A stretch of 64,000 bases of DNA from Tepidimonas aquatica (GTDB lineage Bacteria > Pseudomonadota > Gammaproteobacteria > Burkholderiales > Burkholderiaceae_C), in NCBI RefSeq assembly GCF_007556585.1, contig NZ_VJNA01000005.1, forward strand, positions 50,138 through 114,137, read 5' to 3'. The position numbers were made by a program, and so were the translations under genes. Shown here in pieces: positions 20,807 through 28,698 of the stretch. Within the stretch, counting starts at the first letter, position 1, and each line of letters begins with the position of its first letter. Below the pieces are notes generated by a model. It was not told the origin of the DNA. It saw nothing but the letters and a program-made list of their open reading frames with translations, and searched no databases.

Positions 20807-20910
20807 GGCGCATGCACCCCGCAACAACAGGAGCCCCGCGATGTTTAAATGGTTCAAGTGGTAAAATCAATAAGGCGCATGCACCCCGCAACAACAGGAG
20901 CCCCGCGATG
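20807..20910 (+). repeat. 37-bp perfect direct duplication of a translation-initiation region
   Basis: Bases 20807-20843 and 20874-20910 are identical over 37 nt and 67 nt apart (30 nt between them). Each copy holds AACAGGAGCCCCGCG and ends in ATG. The first ATG opens a 7-codon micro-ORF, the second opens the DUF5666 lipoprotein gene. So two start sites have exactly the same ribosome-binding environment. Confidence 0.9.
20841..20864 (+). CDS. Seven-codon micro-ORF MFKWFKW
   Basis: ATG at 20841, eight nt after AGGAG, opens MFKWFKW and stops at TAA. The peptide is only Phe, Trp, Lys and Met, cationic-aromatic, with two Trp codons. Its initiation region is duplicated exactly at the start of the downstream DUF5666 gene. 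It may be a leader peptide, a membrane-binding micropeptide or a by-product of the duplication. Translation is inferred from the ribosome site only; I know of no family for it. Confidence 0.4.
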   Translation: MFKWFKW

Positions 20911-22347
20911 ACCCTCCCCCTCGATACAACCTCCTCAACCTCCTGGACCCGCCGCGCTTGGCTGGGCGGAGCCCTCGGCTTGGCCACGGCCCCCTGGCTG
21001 ACCGCCTGCGGTGGTGGTGACGGCACCGCCACCGGTCCCACCACGCCCACCCCGAGCGGCAGCGCCGTGCTGGCCTACGGCAGCATCAGCGGCTTTGGCA
21101 GCGTGATCGTCAACGGCGTGCGCTACGACGACGGCCAGGCACGCTACCGAAGCGAAGACAGCGACGTCTTCGACCGCCGCGACCTCGGCCTGGGGATGGT
21201 GGCGCGCGTGGAAGGCAGCCTCGGGCCGGATGGCACGAGCGGCATGGCCAGCGTCATTGAGGTGGGCGCCACCCTGCGCGGCCCGGTGACCGCGGTCAAC
21301 GCCGGCGGCACCTTCGCAGTGCTCGGCATCCCCGTCACCCCGAGCGCCGCCACGGTGTGGGCGGATCTGGCCAGCCCGGCGACGCTGACCGTCGGCCAGT
21401 GGGTCGAGGTGCACGGCCTCGATGGCGCCGACGGCTCGGTCACCGCCACCCGGGTAGAGACCAAGGCGGCCGGCATATTCGCGATCCGTGGCCCCGTCAG
21501 CGCGGTACAGGGCAACGTCGTGACCGTGCGCGGCGTCACGGTGCAGTGGCCGGCGACCGCCAGCTTGCCGACGGCGGGCCAGTGGGTCAAGGTGCGCGGC
21601 ACCACCACCGCCACGCCCACACTGCCGCTGGTGACCACGGAGGCGCGCATCCTCGGCACCCGGCCCACCGGCCAGCCGGTCAGCGACCTGGCCGCCGTCG
21701 TCGAACTCGAAGGCTACGTGCAGAGCGTGCAGGGCACGACGGCCGTGGTCTCGGGCGTGCGCTGCGACTTGAGCACCCTGCCCCCGTCACCCGCCGGCGC
21801 GCTGCAGGTCGGCAGCCGGGTCGAGCTGCACGGCCAGTGGCAGGCCGACGGCAGCCTGCGCGTGCTGCGCCTCAAACTCGAGGAGAGCCGCGAGGAAGAA
21901 CGCGGCGACCGCCTCGAGCTCAAGGGCATCATCAGCGCCGCCACCGGCGACACCCTCACTGTGCTGGGGCAGACCGTCGTCGTGCAGCCGGGCACGCTGG
22001 TCACCGGCGGCCCGCGCACGCTGCTGGTGGCGGGCACCTACGTCGAGGTCAAGGGTCGCTACGTCAACGGCCAGTTGCTGGCCAGCCAGATCGAGATCAA
22101 GTCCAGCGGCGGCTCCGGCGGCTCGACCACCTCGCCGACCTACGGCACCGTCAAGCGCAAGGGCTGGGTGACGGCGGTCAGCGGCACCACGCTGGTGCTG
22201 GACGGCGCGCTCACCGTCGACGCCAGCCAGGCCTACGTCGAGCACGGTTCGCTGGCGCAGATCCGCACCGGCCTGCGTCTCGAGGTCAAGGGCACGCTGG
22301 ATGCCAGCGGCGTGCTGCGCGCCTACAAGATCGAGCTGGACGACTGA
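20908..22347 (+). CDS. DUF5666 repeat lipoprotein
   Basis: 479-residue predicted lipoprotein. A Tat-like RR (TRRAWLGG) and hydrophobic stretch lead to the lipobox LTAC, then Gly/Thr/Pro linker. The mature part is about six beta-rich repeats of roughly 60-70 residues, each with a G-x-V/I-x-A-V-x-G-x-x-V-x-V-x-G pattern (YGSISGFGSVIVNGV, GPVSAVQGNVVTVRGV, GYVQSVQGTTAVVSGV, KGIISAATGDTLTVLG, KGWVTAVSGTTLVLDG). This is DUF5666, function unknown, of OB-like character. The ATG at 20908 lies within the duplicated initiation region. It sits between HD-GYP/PepSY genes and a cytochrome operon. Confidence 0.85.
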   Translation: MTLPLDTTSSTSWTRRAWLGGALGLATAPWLTACGGGDGTATGPTTPTPSGSAVLAYGSISGFGSVIVNGVRYDDGQARYRSEDSDVFDRRDLGLGMVARVEGSLGPDGTSGMASVIEVGATLRGPVTAVNAGGTFAVLGIPVTPSAATVWADLASPATLTVGQWVEVHGLDGADGSVTATRVETKAAGIFAIRGPVSAVQGNVVTVRGVTVQWPATASLPTAGQWVKVRGTTTATPTLPLVTTEARILGTRPTGQPVSDLAAVVELEGYVQSVQGTTAVVSGVRCDLSTLPPSPAGALQVGSRVELHGQWQADGSLRVLRLKLEESREEERGDRLELKGIISAATGDTLTVLGQTVVVQPGTLVTGGPRTLLVAGTYVEVKGRYVNGQLLASQIEIKSSGGSGGSTTSPTYGTVKRKGWVTAVSGTTLVLDGALTVDASQAYVEHGSLAQIRTGLRLEVKGTLDASGVLRAYKIELDD

Positions 22348-22390
22348 ACCTGACGGCGCCCGCGCGGCCGGGGGCCGCGCGCGCCGCGGG

Positions 22391-23116
22391 TCAGCCGAAC
22401 TTGACGAACAGGCGCGCGTAGGGCCCCTTCAGGCCGCCCAGCGCCTTGCGCACCGCGTCGGCGTCACCCTGCCGCAAGGCCTCGCGCAGGGCCTGCACCG
22501 AGGCCTGCACACCCTGCAGCAGCGGGCCGAACTCGGGGTCGGCGCGCAGCGCCGGCGGCGCCAGCGCCTGCAGCCGCTGCGCCAGGTGGTGCAGCACGCC
22601 GGCGTGCTCGGCCAGCGCCAGCCGGCCCTGCGGCTGCTCCACCAGCTTCGGCCCCTGCTCCAGCAGCGCCTCCATCGCCTCGTGGTAGGCGTTCATCGGG
22701 TCGCTGAAGACCGTGACCTGGTTGCGCAGGCGCAGCGCGGCCAGCAGGTCGCGCACGGCCTCCAGCCGCTCGTGCGCCTGCGGCAGCCGGCCCGCCTCCA
22801 CCCGCGCCGCGGCGTCGTCCAGCACCTGCGCCACCTGCTGCAGCGTGCGCCCGTACTCCGGATCGCCGGCGTACGGCACGGCGGGCTGGGCGTGCTCGCG
22901 CAGCACGCGCTGCCAGGCGGCGCGGGCCTCGGCCACCGCGGCGCGCGCCGCCACCACGTCGCTCTGGTTGGTGCGAAACAGCGCCATGCGGTACGGCGCG
23001 TAGGCCTGCTGCATCGCGGCGGTGATCGGATCGGCCGCATGCAACGGGCCGGCCAGCAGCGCACCGAGGCCGACGACCGCCCCGATCACGCGCCCCCTCG
23101 TCAGGATGACGTTCAT
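22391..23116 (-). CDS. Exported helical protein of unknown function
   Basis: 241 residues with a clear signal peptide (VIGAVVGLGALLAGPLHAA). The mature protein is almost all helix, with His in NAYHEAMEALLEQG and EHAGVLHHLAQRL and a C-terminal GPYARLFVKFG. The size and His spacing recall periplasmic four-helix bundles such as cytochrome b562 or c'-like proteins, but there is no CxxCH, so any heme would be non-covalent. A GGAG lies before the ATG at 23116. It is divergent from the SHP gene, with 167 nt between the starts. I do not recognise a named family. Confidence 0.7.
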   Translation of the reverse strand: MNVILTRGRVIGAVVGLGALLAGPLHAADPITAAMQQAYAPYRMALFRTNQSDVVAARAAVAEARAAWQRVLREHAQPAVPYAGDPEYGRTLQQVAQVLDDAAARVEAGRLPQAHERLEAVRDLLAALRLRNQVTVFSDPMNAYHEAMEALLEQGPKLVEQPQGRLALAEHAGVLHHLAQRLQALAPPALRADPEFGPLLQGVQASVQALREALRQGDADAVRKALGGLKGPYARLFVKFG

Positions 23117-23283
23117 GTTCGACTCCTTGGCGGGCAGCCCCCGCCCCGTGCCCCGGCCCCGTGGCCGGATGGCCGCAAGGCTGCCCCCGCCAGCTTAACC
23201 GCCGATGAACGCCGCGTTCACGCTGGCGACGGCCCCCTGCCGGCATCCTGCCCGCATCCGAACCGCGATGCCAGGAGCCGACC

Positions 23284-23715
23284 ATGACCCTCCCGATCCG
23301 ATGCCCCCGACCGACCCGCAAGGCCGCCGCGCGCGCGGCGCTGGCGACCATCCTGGCCCTCTCCGCCGTGCTGGCCCGCGCCGGCGACACCACGCCGGCG
23401 GCGGAGCTGGCCCGCTTCGAGGCCGAGGCCGGCCGCGCCGGGGACGCCGCCGCCGGCCAGCGCCTGTTCACGCAGCGCCACGGCGGCGAGTGGTCGTGCA
23501 GCAGCTGCCACGGCGAGCCGCCGACCCGCGCCGGCCGCCACGCCAGCACCGGCAAGACGATCCCGCCGCTGGCCCCCGCCGCCAACCCGGACGCGCTGAC
23601 CGAGCGCGCCAAGGTCGACAAGTGGCTGCGGCGCAACTGCGGCGACGTGCTCGGCCGCGCCTGCACCGCCGCCGAGAAGGCCGACGTGCTGGCCTGGCTG
23701 ACCCGCCTGCGCTGA
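23284..23715 (+). CDS. SHP-like monoheme cytochrome c (DUF1924)
   Basis: 143-residue exported cytochrome: signal peptide to about residue 33 (VLARAGD), one heme site CSSCH (72-76), then PPLAPAANPDALTERAKVDKWLRRNCGDVLGRACT with two further Cys that may form a disulfide, and KADVLAWLTRL. This is the sphaeroides-heme-protein (SHP/DUF1924) type, whose heme can bind O2 or nitrogen oxides through a displaceable Asn ligand. It heads the classic SHP-DHC-cytochrome b operon. Confidence 0.88.
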   Translation: MTLPIRCPRPTRKAAARAALATILALSAVLARAGDTTPAAELARFEAEAGRAGDAAAGQRLFTQRHGGEWSCSSCHGEPPTRAGRHASTGKTIPPLAPAANPDALTERAKVDKWLRRNCGDVLGRACTAAEKADVLAWLTRLR

Positions 23716-23746
23716 CCCCGCCCGGACGCCCGAAGGAGCCCCGACG

Positions 23747-24271
23747 ATGACCACCCCCTCGACACGATCGCGCGCGCGGCGCCTCGCCGCCGCCCTGCTG
23801 ACCGCCCTGCCAGCGTGGCCGGCGCTGGCCGACGGCGTGCGCCTGCCGGCCCAGGTGCCCCCGGCCTACCGCAGCGAGTGCGGCGCCTGCCACGTCGCCT
23901 ACCCGCCCGGGCTGCTGCCGGCGGCGTCGTGGCAGCGGCTGATGGGCAGCCTCGAGCGCCACTACGGCACCGACGCCTCGCTCGACCCCGCCACGGTGCG
24001 GCAGCTTGCCACCTGGCTGCAGGCGCACGCCGGAACGGGCAAGCGCGTCGGCCCCGAGCCGCCCCCGCAGGACCGCATCACGCGCAGCGCCTGGTTCGAG
24101 CGCAAGCACCGCCAGCTCGACGACGCCGTCTGGCGCCTGCCCAGCGTCAAGAGCGCGGCCAACTGCGCCGCCTGCCACGGCGGCGCCGAGCAGGGCCGCT
24201 TCGACGCGCACGACCTGCGCATGCCCGCCGGCCTGCCGGCGCGCTACCACCGCGCCTTCCTGGACGACTGA
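23747..24271 (+). CDS. Diheme cytochrome c (DHC family)
   Basis: 174-residue exported diheme cytochrome: signal peptide ending ALAD, heme sites CGACH (45-49) and CAACH (140-144), and the DHC motifs PPAYRSECGACHVAYPPGLLP and WFERKHRQL. In Rhodobacter the DHC donates electrons to SHP. It begins 31 nt after the SHP stop with AAGGAG ahead of the ATG, and is followed by the cytochrome b gene after 23 nt. Confidence 0.93.
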   Translation: MTTPSTRSRARRLAAALLTALPAWPALADGVRLPAQVPPAYRSECGACHVAYPPGLLPAASWQRLMGSLERHYGTDASLDPATVRQLATWLQAHAGTGKRVGPEPPPQDRITRSAWFERKHRQLDDAVWRLPSVKSAANCAACHGGAEQGRFDAHDLRMPAGLPARYHRAFLDD

Positions 24272-24294
24272 TCCCTTTTGCCGGAGCCGACGCC

Positions 24295-25104
24295 ATGTTC
24301 GCCACCACCCGACCCGATCTCCCCGAGCGCCCCACCGGCGCCGCCGCGGCCACCCCGCCGGCCCCCGGCCGGCGCGTCACCGACGCGCCGACGCGCGCCT
24401 TCCACTGGCTGTTCGCGCTCAGCTTCGTCGGCGCCTACCTCACCGCCGACGGCGAGCGCTGGCGGCTGGTGCACGTCGTGCTCGGCTACACGATGGCCGG
24501 GCTGCTGGGCTGGCGCGTGCTGTACGGCCTCGTCGGCCCGCGCCACGTGCGGCTGGCGGCGCTGGCGCGCAAGCTCGCCGCCGCCCCCGGGTGGGCGCGC
24601 GCCACGCTGCAGGCGCTGCGCACGGGGGACTGGAACGCGCTGGCCGGCGCTGGCCGGCAGGGCCAGAACCTGGCGCTGGCCGGCGTCATCGCCGCGCTGC
24701 TGCTGGCGGTGCCGCCGCTGGTGGCCAGCGGCGTGGCCACCTTCCACGACTGGGGCGGCGAGTGGCTGGAGGAAGTGCACGAGTTTTTCGGCAACGGGAT
24801 GCTGGCGCTGGTGCTGGCGCACCTAGGGCTGCTCGCCGCGCTGAGCGTGTGGCGGCGGCAGAACCTGGCGCGGCCGATGCTGACCGGCCGCACCCCGGGC
24901 CGCGGCCCGGATCTGGTCACGCGCAACCACGGCGCGCTGGCGTTGCTGCTGGTGCTGGCGGTGCTGGCCTACTGGGCGTGGGAGTGGTCCAACGCCCCAA
25001 CCCGCACGGCGCCGGGGGGCACTGCCACGTCGGGCTGGACGCTCGCGGCGCCGGGGGCATCGGCCAAGGGCCGGCACCACGACGACGAGGACGAGGACGA
25101 CTGA
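24295..25104 (+). CDS. Cytochrome b561-type membrane subunit of the SHP-DHC operon
   Basis: 269 residues with about four to five TM helices; TDAPTRAFHWLFALSF and VHVVLGYTMAGLLGWRVLY supply heme-ligand His, as do HDWGGEWLEEVHEFFGN and AHLGLLAALSV. An extra C-terminal TM (LALLLVLAVLAYWAWEW) leads into a periplasmic or cytoplasmic tail ending with an acidic cluster (HHDDEDEDD). It should take electrons from quinol to DHC. A paralogue of the 18.9-kb cytochrome. Confidence 0.9.
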   Translation: MFATTRPDLPERPTGAAAATPPAPGRRVTDAPTRAFHWLFALSFVGAYLTADGERWRLVHVVLGYTMAGLLGWRVLYGLVGPRHVRLAALARKLAAAPGWARATLQALRTGDWNALAGAGRQGQNLALAGVIAALLLAVPPLVASGVATFHDWGGEWLEEVHEFFGNGMLALVLAHLGLLAALSVWRRQNLARPMLTGRTPGRGPDLVTRNHGALALLLVLAVLAYWAWEWSNAPTRTAPGGTATSGWTLAAPGASAKGRHHDDEDEDD

Positions 25105-25142
25105 CACCGGGCCGGTGCGTCACGCACCAATGGCGCCACGGA

Positions 25143-25567
25143 TCAGCGGGGCGGGATCGGCACCGGGCAGCGCACGGCCTCTGCGCTGCCGCGCGCCCAG
25201 CACCACCCGGGCCGATCGGCCTGGGGATGTGGCGCCCCGTGGCGGTCCAGGCGCACGTCCATCGCCGTCCAGCGAACGGCACCCTGGCGATCGACGGTCA
25301 GGCGCACCAGCCAGCCGGTCGTCGTCTCCGGGGCACGAAAGCCGTCGAACACGAAATTGCCCAGGCCGTAGATGATCGGGCGACCTTGGTAGACCTCGGT
25401 GTCCTGGGCCACATGGGGATGCCCCCCCGATCACGGCATCGGCGCCGACATCGATCATCCACCGGGCCAGGGCGCGCTGGCGGGCGCTCGCCCGCGGTTC
25501 GTATTCCCAACCCCAGTGCATCACGGGGATGACCACATCGGCCCCGTACACCTGCCGCGCACGCCGA
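25143..25567 (-). pseudogene. Remnant of a CapA/PgsA-type protein (C-terminal part, frameshifted)
   Basis: Minus-strand sequence matches the C-terminal core of the CapA family of metallophosphatase-like proteins: GADVVIPVMHWGWEYEP...RQRALARWMIDVGADAVIGG, then, one frame over, HPHVAQDTEVYQGRPIIYGLGNFVFD. The frame change falls in a run of seven G (complement of 25422-25428), where six would restore it. The 5' end is missing: the frame runs without a start into the end of the SbtA-like gene. So it is truncated and frameshifted. Confidence 0.8.
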
Positions 25568-26530
25568 TCAGCCGAGCACCGCGCGCGCCACCTGGGTGTA
25601 CAGCGGGATACCGATCAGGATGTTGAACGGGAACGTCACCCCCAGGCTCAGCCCGAAGTACAGCGCCGGGTTGGCCTCCGGGATCGCGTAGCGCAGCACC
25701 GCCGGCACCACGATGTACGAGGCGCTGGCCGACAGCACCATCAGCAGCACCGCGTCGCCCACCGGCATGCCCAGCACGGTGGCCAACCCCAGCGCGATGC
25801 TGGCGTGCACCAGAGGCGCCAGCCCCGCATAGGCCAGCAGCACCGGCGACGCCTTGCGCGCCTCGCGGAAGTTGCGCGCCACCATCAGGCCCATGTCCAG
25901 CAAAAAGAACGCCAGCATGCCCTTGAACAGATCGCCCGAGAACGGCTGCATCACCGCCTTGCCGGTCTCGCCGCTCAGGTAGCCGATCACCATCGACCCC
26001 AGCAGCAGCATCTGTGCGCCGTCGGTGAAGGATTCGTGCAGGATGTGCCCGATGCGCAGATCGGGCGAGCCGTCCACCCCGCGCTCCTTGCGGATGGCGT
26101 TGGCCAGCAGCACGGCGACGATGATGGCCGGCGACTCCATCAGCACCATCGCCACGGTCATGTGGCCGCCGGGGGCCAGCCCGGCGCTGGTCAAAAACTG
26201 CGTCGCCGTGACGAACGTCACCGCGCTGACCGACCCGTAGCACGCCGCCACGGCCGCCGCGTCCAGGCGCGAGACGTGGCGGCGCAAAAACGCGTAACCC
26301 ATCAACGGCACGATCACCGCCATGGCCATGGCCGCGCCGATGCCCAGCAGGATCTCGGGGTTGAAGCCCGCCTGCGCCAGCGCGAACCCGCCCTTGAGCC
26401 CCAGCGCCATCAACAGGTACAGCGACAGGAACTTGGCGATGGCCGGCGGGATCTCCAGGTTGGAGCGTACCGCGCCGGCCAGCACACCAAAGACGAAGAA
26501 CAGGATGGCGGGATCGAGCAGACTTTGCAT
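25568..26530 (-). CDS. SbtA-family sodium-dependent bicarbonate transporter-like permease
   Basis: 320-residue integral membrane protein with about ten TM helices, of the SbtA/DUF897 family (MQSLLDPAILFFVFGVLAGA, LMALGLKGGFALA, ACYGSVSAVTFVTATQFL, LSASASYIVVPAVLRYAIPEANP, LGVTFPFNILIGIPLY). In cyanobacteria SbtA is a high-affinity Na+/HCO3- symporter, but in heterotrophs the substrate is not established. No SbtB partner is adjacent. The start ATG at 26530 is the first one consistent with the family. It lies downstream of acr3 on the same strand but 122 nt away, with a 10-bp inverted repeat between. Confidence 0.88.
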   Translation of the reverse strand: MQSLLDPAILFFVFGVLAGAVRSNLEIPPAIAKFLSLYLLMALGLKGGFALAQAGFNPEILLGIGAAMAMAVIVPLMGYAFLRRHVSRLDAAAVAACYGSVSAVTFVTATQFLTSAGLAPGGHMTVAMVLMESPAIIVAVLLANAIRKERGVDGSPDLRIGHILHESFTDGAQMLLLGSMVIGYLSGETGKAVMQPFSGDLFKGMLAFFLLDMGLMVARNFREARKASPVLLAYAGLAPLVHASIALGLATVLGMPVGDAVLLMVLSASASYIVVPAVLRYAIPEANPALYFGLSLGVTFPFNILIGIPLYTQVARAVLG

Positions 26531-26588
26531 GCGGACCTTCAGTCAAACGACGTCAAACGTTCAACTGTAGCCGCGCTCAGGCATGCGG

Positions 26589-26624
26589 TTCCATCGATTT
26601 TTTTGGTGGAAACCATCGATGGAA
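26589..26624. repeat. 10-bp perfect inverted repeat upstream of the SbtA-like gene
   Basis: TTCCATCGAT (26589-26598) and ATCGATGGAA (26615-26624) are perfect inverse copies 16 nt apart, in the 122-nt gap between acr3 and the SbtA-like gene. The spacer holds seven T. Neither strand has a U-run directly after the stem, so this reads more like a regulator-binding site, 59 nt before the permease start, than a terminator. Confidence 0.5.
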
Positions 26625-26652
26625 GACGATGATTTACGACCCATCAACCCCG

Positions 26653-27738
26653 TCACGCCCGTGATGGGCGGATACCCGACTCGTACCATCCCTTGCTGCG
26701 GTTGACGATCGACACCACCGCCAGCATGACCGGCACTTCGATCAGCACCCCCACCACGGTGGCCAAGGCGGCACCGGACTCGAAGCCGAACAGGCTGATC
26801 GCCGCCGCCACGGCCAGCTCGAAGAAATTGGACGCACCGATCAACGCCGACGGGCATGCCACGGCGTGCGACTCGCCCACGCGCCGGTTGAGCCAATACG
26901 CCAGCGACGAGTTGAACGCCACCTGGATGAGGATGGGAACCGCCAGCAGAGCGATCACGAGCGGCTGCCGCAGAATCTGCTCGCCCTGAAAGGCGAACAG
27001 CAGCACCAGCGTCGCCAGCAGCGCCGCGATGGAGCACGGCCCCGTGCGGCGCATGGTGGCACCCAGAACCTGCGGTCCGCGCGCGAGCAGCCGGCGCCGC
27101 CACGCCTGGGCCAGCAGCACGGGCACCACGATGTACAGCCCCACCGACACGAGCAAGGTGTCCCACGGCACGGTGATCGCCGACAAGCCCAGCAAAAAGG
27201 CCACCAGCGGCGCGAAGGCAAACACCATGATGGTGTCGTTGAGGGCCACCTGCGACAGCGTGAACAGCGGGTCGCCGCCGGTCAGACGGCTCCAGACGAA
27301 CACCATCGCCGTGCACGGCGCGGCCGCCAGCAAGATCAGGCCGGCCACATAGCTGTCGATCTGCTCCGTGGGCAACCAGGGCGCAAACCACTGGCGCACG
27401 AACAACCAGGCCAGAAACGCCATCAAAAACGGCTTGACCAGCCAGTTGACGAACAGCGTCACCCCGATGCCGCGCACATGGCGGCGCACCTGTCCCAGCG
27501 CGCCAAAGTCCACCTTCACCAGCATCGGGATGATCATCACCCAGATGAGCAGGCCCACCGGCAGGTTGACGCGCGCCACCTCCAGCCGCCCGATGGCCTG
27601 AAACAGGCCCGGCAACCATTGCCCGAGGGCGATGCCCACCACGATGCAAACCGCCACCCAGAGCGTCAGGTAACGCTCGAACGCGCTCATGGGCGCGCCA
27701 GCCGCCTGCTTGGCGGCAATGTCACACTGCGCGCTCAC
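26653..27738 (-). CDS. acr3: ACR3-family arsenite efflux permease
   Basis: 361-residue ten-TM arsenite/antimonite exporter of the ACR3 type. Recognised by MSAFERYLTLWVA, LPVGLLIWVMIIPMLVKVDF, AAPCTAMVFVWSRLTGGDP with the essential Cys, and ACPSALIGASNFFELAVA. The start is a GTG at 27738, 4 nt after the arsC stop; the ATG at 27690 would remove 16 residues and is the alternative. Last gene of the arsR-arsI-arsC-acr3 operon. It exports As(III) made by ArsC. Confidence 0.95.
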   Translation of the reverse strand: MSAQCDIAAKQAAGAPMSAFERYLTLWVAVCIVVGIALGQWLPGLFQAIGRLEVARVNLPVGLLIWVMIIPMLVKVDFGALGQVRRHVRGIGVTLFVNWLVKPFLMAFLAWLFVRQWFAPWLPTEQIDSYVAGLILLAAAPCTAMVFVWSRLTGGDPLFTLSQVALNDTIMVFAFAPLVAFLLGLSAITVPWDTLLVSVGLYIVVPVLLAQAWRRRLLARGPQVLGATMRRTGPCSIAALLATLVLLFAFQGEQILRQPLVIALLAVPILIQVAFNSSLAYWLNRRVGESHAVACPSALIGASNFFELAVAAAISLFGFESGAALATVVGVLIEVPVMLAVVSIVNRSKGWYESGIRPSRA

Positions 27739-27742
27739 GGCC

Positions 27743-28243
27743 TCAGCTCCCGGCCAGGGCGCGCGCGCTGTCCTGCAGCAGGGCGCGCGCCAGCTTCTCG
27801 GGTGGCAATTGCGTCAGCATCTCCAGCCGGCGCTTCATCAGCTGCATGGTGCGGCGGAAGGCCTCGTGCTTGACCTCGCCCGGCTCGTCACCCGCGGACG
27901 GATCGGCGTAGCCCCAGTGGGCCGTGGCCGGGTGTCCGGGCCACACGGGGCAGACCTCGCCCGCCGCGTTGTCACAAACGGTGATGATCAGATCCATCTC
28001 GGGCGCGTCGGGGCCGGCAAACTCATCCCAGCTTTTGCTGCGCAGCCCATCGGTGGCAATGCCCGCCTCGCGCAGCACGGCCAGCGCCAGGGGGTGGGGC
28101 TGCTGGTTCGGGCGCGGGCTGCTGCCCGCCGAATAGGCCCGAAAACGCCCGCGGCCCAGGTCGTTGAGCAGCGCCTCGGCCAGGATGCTGCGGGCGGAGT
28201 TGTGGGTGCACAAAAACAGCACGTTCAGGGGGCGGGAGGTCAT
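27743..28243 (-). CDS. arsC: Arsenate reductase, low-molecular-weight phosphatase type
   Basis: 166-residue enzyme reducing As(V) to As(III). It has the P-loop CTHNSARS close to the N-terminus, D in WGYADPSA, and a second Cys in VCDNAAGEVCP. Fold and length are those of thioredoxin- or mycothiol-linked ArsC of the LMW phosphatase class. The ATG at 28243 follows GGGAGG. 10 nt after arsI, 4 nt before acr3. Confidence 0.94.
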   Translation of the reverse strand: MTSRPLNVLFLCTHNSARSILAEALLNDLGRGRFRAYSAGSSPRPNQQPHPLALAVLREAGIATDGLRSKSWDEFAGPDAPEMDLIITVCDNAAGEVCPVWPGHPATAHWGYADPSAGDEPGEVKHEAFRRTMQLMKRRLEMLTQLPPEKLARALLQDSARALAGS

Positions 28244-28253
28244 GGCCTCATCC

Positions 28254-28673
28254 TCAGCAGCAGGCCGCCGCGCAGCAAGCGCCGGAGGCGGCATCCGCCT
28301 CGCGGAAGACGGCAATGTCGCCCAGGGTGTGGAAATGCTCCCAGGCGATGCCCTGGGGGTCGGTCACCCAATGCTTTTCGCTGCGGGCGTAGCAGCAGGT
28401 GGTGGCCCCTTCGTCGAGCAGGGCCATGTCCGCGGCCTGGGCGCGGGCCTTGAGCTCGCCCAGCTCCGACGCCTCGTCCACCTGAAAGCCCAGGTGATCC
28501 CCCCCCGGCGCCGCGCCGCGCGTGGAGATCGCGAAGTTCAGCCGCGGATCGTCGAGCATCCATTTGGCGTAGTCGCGCTCGACGCGCACCGGCGCGGCCG
28601 CGAACAGGCGCGAGTAAAACGCAATGCTCTGGTCCAGATCCTGGACATGCAGATGGACGTGGAAGCGCTTCAC
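28254..28673 (-). CDS. arsI: ArsI/CadI-family vicinal-oxygen-chelate protein
   Basis: 139 residues, starting with GTG at 28673 (GGAG at -10). VOC fold: KRFHVHLHVQDLDQSIAFYSRLF gives the first metal His; EHFHTLGD the Glu/His. The vicinal cysteines in TTCCYARSEK are those of ArsI, a dioxygenase that cleaves the C-As bond of methylarsenite; CadI binds Cd through the same site. The C-terminus is Cys-rich (GACCAAACC). Position between arsR and arsC favours the organoarsenical role. Confidence 0.87.
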   Translation of the reverse strand: MKRFHVHLHVQDLDQSIAFYSRLFAAAPVRVERDYAKWMLDDPRLNFAISTRGAAPGGDHLGFQVDEASELGELKARAQAADMALLDEGATTCCYARSEKHWVTDPQGIAWEHFHTLGDIAVFREADAASGACCAAACC

Positions 28674-28698
28674 GGAATTCTCCTTCGAAGGGCGGGGA

